From Erigeron canadensis (Eukaryota; Streptophyta; Magnoliopsida; Asterales; Asteraceae), in assembly GCF_010389155.1 (NCBI RefSeq), contig NC_057768.1, positions 37,799,633 to 37,863,632 on the forward strand: a stretch of DNA of 64,000 nucleotides, read 5' to 3'. Below are positions 61,498 to 64,000 of the stretch, piece by piece. How positions within the stretch are numbered: the first letter of the stretch is position 1; each line of letters opens with the position of its first letter. The position numbers and the translations under genes were made by a program. Under the pieces are notes generated by a model. That model had not been told where the DNA came from. It worked only from the letters and a program-made list of their open reading frames with translations, and did no database searches.

Positions 61498-62620
61498 TCA
61501 TTCTATTGTCTTCACAAATCGGCCCTTTACTCGCTTTCTAGTATCGGCCCTTGCCTTTCTTGACTCATAACGGATGCACTTCTCGTACCTGTTATCATCA
61601 CATGCTCATTCAATTACTCGGTGTGAAAAAACTCGATCCAGACCTACAGAGCCAAAAACTCAAAATGGACTTGACCAGAACTTGTTGGTAAATTTTGTGT
61701 CATCGGGTCATTATTTGAGACTAAAGGATTTCAAATTAAGATTATATATGAATTGGTGAGGGCTGAGTAGATGTTCCTTAGAGCTAATTCTATTCCGCGT
61801 AGCATAGGTGTAGGTCAAGGGGGTTGCTCCCGCGGCGGTCTATGCGACAACACCCCAGCCTGTAAGTTATATTTAGTGCTTAGGTAATATATCTCATTTA
61901 CCCACCGAAACACCCCAACTACATTCCCTGTCAAAACGGGAGGGTGTTAGTTATATGGTTATTCACTTGTAAATGTCTTTTGATTGCTAGACACACCTTT
62001 TCATCAAAGGGTGTAAACATTTTATGTTTTATATTTACCAGTTTCTGGTCTCAAATTTGACACACGAAAATATACATATATACTCTTGAATCTAATTCTG
62101 ATATTAGTCGCCTTATATCATAATGTCACCTTTATCTTATCCCAAATAAATATTTCATGAAACCACAAGGAGATACATACTTTATTGTGAAAGAAGAACT
62201 TTTGTGATTCAAAGGCAAATACGGTACTCCCCTAACAGAACTTATTATACTTGGTCCATTTAAAATGTTTTCGTCTTGTTGCTTGTATTTCTTGGGTTCG
62301 ATTCTGGTACAGTTATTTTAACAAAATGAATATCCTACGAATCTTTAAAAAGCACTGTAGACAAAGAATTAGTACCTTCGGGTTTTCTTCTTCTCCTTGT
62401 AGCGTAACATTGCGTTACATCTGTTCTGGGCAAGCTGTTGGGCGTCGAATTTGGTTGTTGATGGTATATCCATTTCATAACTAGTCGCTAAAATCTGGTT
62501 CATCATCTCGCTATCGATGCTCAAATTAGTTCCAACTTCCATCATTTGGGTTTCAGATGATGGCCCGGTGGTGTGCTTGTTGTCGATCTCCATTTTTGAT
62601 CTGCAACTGGCTATTTGCTT
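61498..62620 (-). CDS. CCT-motif transcriptional regulator, last two exons (5' part missing)
   Basis: Exons 62376-62620 and 61498-61588 on the minus strand join in phase across a 787-bp intron. The joined C-terminus contains [15 protein letters not shown] and then [20 protein letters not shown], the CCT motif found in CONSTANS, TOC1 and ASML2/FITNESS-type proteins, which acts in DNA binding and nuclear import for light, flowering or sugar responses. The intron falls inside the motif after KKKTRR, as in the ASML2-like subgroup. The only B-box zinc finger or receiver domain that could refine the class would be upstream. CAG before 62620 is a plausible acceptor, so earlier exons should lie to the right, possibly beyond the window. 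I did not find them. Confidence 0.85.
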
Positions 62621-64000
62621 CTGCACATACCATTGAAAATTTGAAACAGGCAGATTAAGATCCACAACAAAATTTAGAATGGCAGTCACATACAAGTATT
62701 CGAAAAAAGATACAATTGTGTTGCCACAGACACTGATGAATTTGAAAGGATATTAAAAGCAGCTGCAAATTTTTACCTGTATGTCTATCAAAAAGAAAAT
62801 GAAGAAAAAAAACTAGCTTCAATTAGTGGATCGAATAGAGAGCAAGACTGATTTCGTGCTGTTATTTACATGGCAGGAAAAGACTAAATTAAGTGGAACC
62901 AAACACTAAGCATAGTAACTTGTGGTCTAACATCTACCACAAGTTTTACTTGTAAAAATCTCTTAAAATAATTGTAACATATGGTCTACATGTGGCCACA
63001 GGTTCATGGACAGTTGGACCTGTTGAATTTCTATTTTATCTTGTCATTTTCTAATAGGTAGACAAATCCTGCTAATTTATAAATGTGTAAAATAGAAAAA
63101 TAGGATGTAAGAACAGCTTCAATAAACAGCTTAACCAAGATAATATATAATCATTGGTAACATTAAACCAGCGAGTATCCCTCAAGTTCTTTGTTATAAT
63201 TAATCAAAGCTAAGCCACGAGTCTTTTTTTATCGACTTTTTTGAAGAGGGAAAAGGTGCTGAAAAAAGGATTACAACCCTCACTTCAATGTGCTTCACAT
63301 AGCCATGTCTTGATTTAATTACCACTTACAGATCAAAGAGAAGGTAAAACAAGATAATCAAAATCCTATTTAACATTGGTTGAAATGATTTCCAAAATGA
63401 AAGGATTAAGGAGCACGTGTGGGTAATCATGAACAGAACCTCATCTTCTTATCTTATTTATAATTAAGTCAACGTTTAACAGTCAAGAATAATATTTTCC
63501 TTTCTATCAGGAAATCAGGAGTGAACGCTCTAAAAGAAGCATTCCTTCTAGTAATCAATGGAAACAAAGCCATTATCGAGCCCCTGTAAAGGATTACAAA
63601 AAAATTTGACTGCTAAGAGATGCAATAAATTTTCAGAAATAGAAGGCTATGAGATGCAATAAATTTTCATGACTTTATTATGTGTGGAAACAGCCCAAAA
63701 AGAAAAGTCCAACCCACCCTACCGCACCAACCAGTAAAAACTAGAAGACATTAAAACCTTCAATGTCCCGGCTGCGCTGCTTTGACCTTCTTGTGACATA
63801 ACATAAGGTTTTAGGGTTAAGTTCTTGGAAATGTATCAAACTAGCTCAAAATCTATAGTATGTATTGAACTTTAAATGAGTTTATTGCACATACTCAACT
63901 TTTAATAATTACTATTTTATGTATCTGACCAATTAATCTTTTAAACTGATGGTGTGGAACTAGATGTGGCAGCCTATATGGACGCCAGGTAATCTGGATG
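62621..64000. other. Region upstream of the CCT exons, no confident exon
   Basis: Should contain an intron or introns of the CCT gene. On the minus strand at about 63799 a frame opens MSQEGQSSAAG and runs about 30 residues to a stop; it could be a first exon but nothing ties it to the CCT exons. Otherwise AT-rich DNA. Confidence 0.3.

Noticed and set aside
62290..62310. GGTTCGATTCT, like a tRNA or SINE B box
   Set aside because: No A box at the right distance, no A-rich tail and no target duplication. It lies in an intron of the CCT gene.

Overview
The window is plant nuclear DNA, almost certainly from a eudicot. The genes are intron-rich and use plant splice signals, the families are plant-type (EXO70, plant DHHC S-acyltransferase, GDPD, plant BRO1-like, CCT motif), intergenic DNA is AT-rich, and the space between genes is filled with plant transposons. 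An asterid (Asteraceae-like) origin is only a guess. I see no bacterial or viral operons, rRNA, tRNA genes or CRISPR arrays.

Six genes can be modelled with good confidence, and for five of them splice phases were checked by hand across every exon. They are: an intronless EXO70 exocyst subunit (4303-6270, minus); a seven-exon type II membrane protein, possibly of the SUB1/At4g12700 group (12842-16802, plus), with one GC-AG intron; a five-exon DHHC S-acyltransferase (24363-28848, plus); a seven-exon cytosolic/plastid-type GDPD (36617-38931, plus); a BAR-like plus proline-rich protein of the At2g33490/At3g26910 type (41882-47314, plus); and an eleven-exon MGC-starting BRO1-like protein (50510-53531, minus). 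A seventh gene, a CCT-motif regulator (61498-62620, minus), shows only its last two exons. A further short minus-strand coding fragment (49027-49310) is unassigned. The genes look like unrelated housekeeping, trafficking and signalling genes. Four (EXO70, DHHC acyltransferase, BAR, BRO1) touch membrane trafficking, but nothing suggests a cluster that works together.

The transposon layer is rich and often nested. From left to right: the edge of a reverse-oriented LTR; a 5'-truncated LINE with target duplication that is itself split by a hAT element with an exact 8-bp target duplication; a PIF/Harbinger element whose transposase frame carries four in-frame TGA codons; two related Helitrons lying head to head; a hAT MITE full of CGGTT repeats; a complete young Ty1/copia element (17972-23364) with nearly identical LTRs but a nonsense codon and a frameshift in reverse transcriptase; a 1.9-kb Ty3-type LTR with primer-binding site and four 17-bp palindromes; two tRNA-derived SINEs; and, from about 53.9 to 58.6 kb, a pile of Helitrons, a second diverged LTR, a 23-bp minisatellite and a long-inverted-repeat MITE with a Helitron inside it.

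I found no convincing new biological system. The most interesting observations are structural: the palindrome cluster in the LTR, the small Helitron family with its head-to-head pair, the GC-AG intron, the all-TGA decay of the PIF transposase, and the nested MITE/Helitron.
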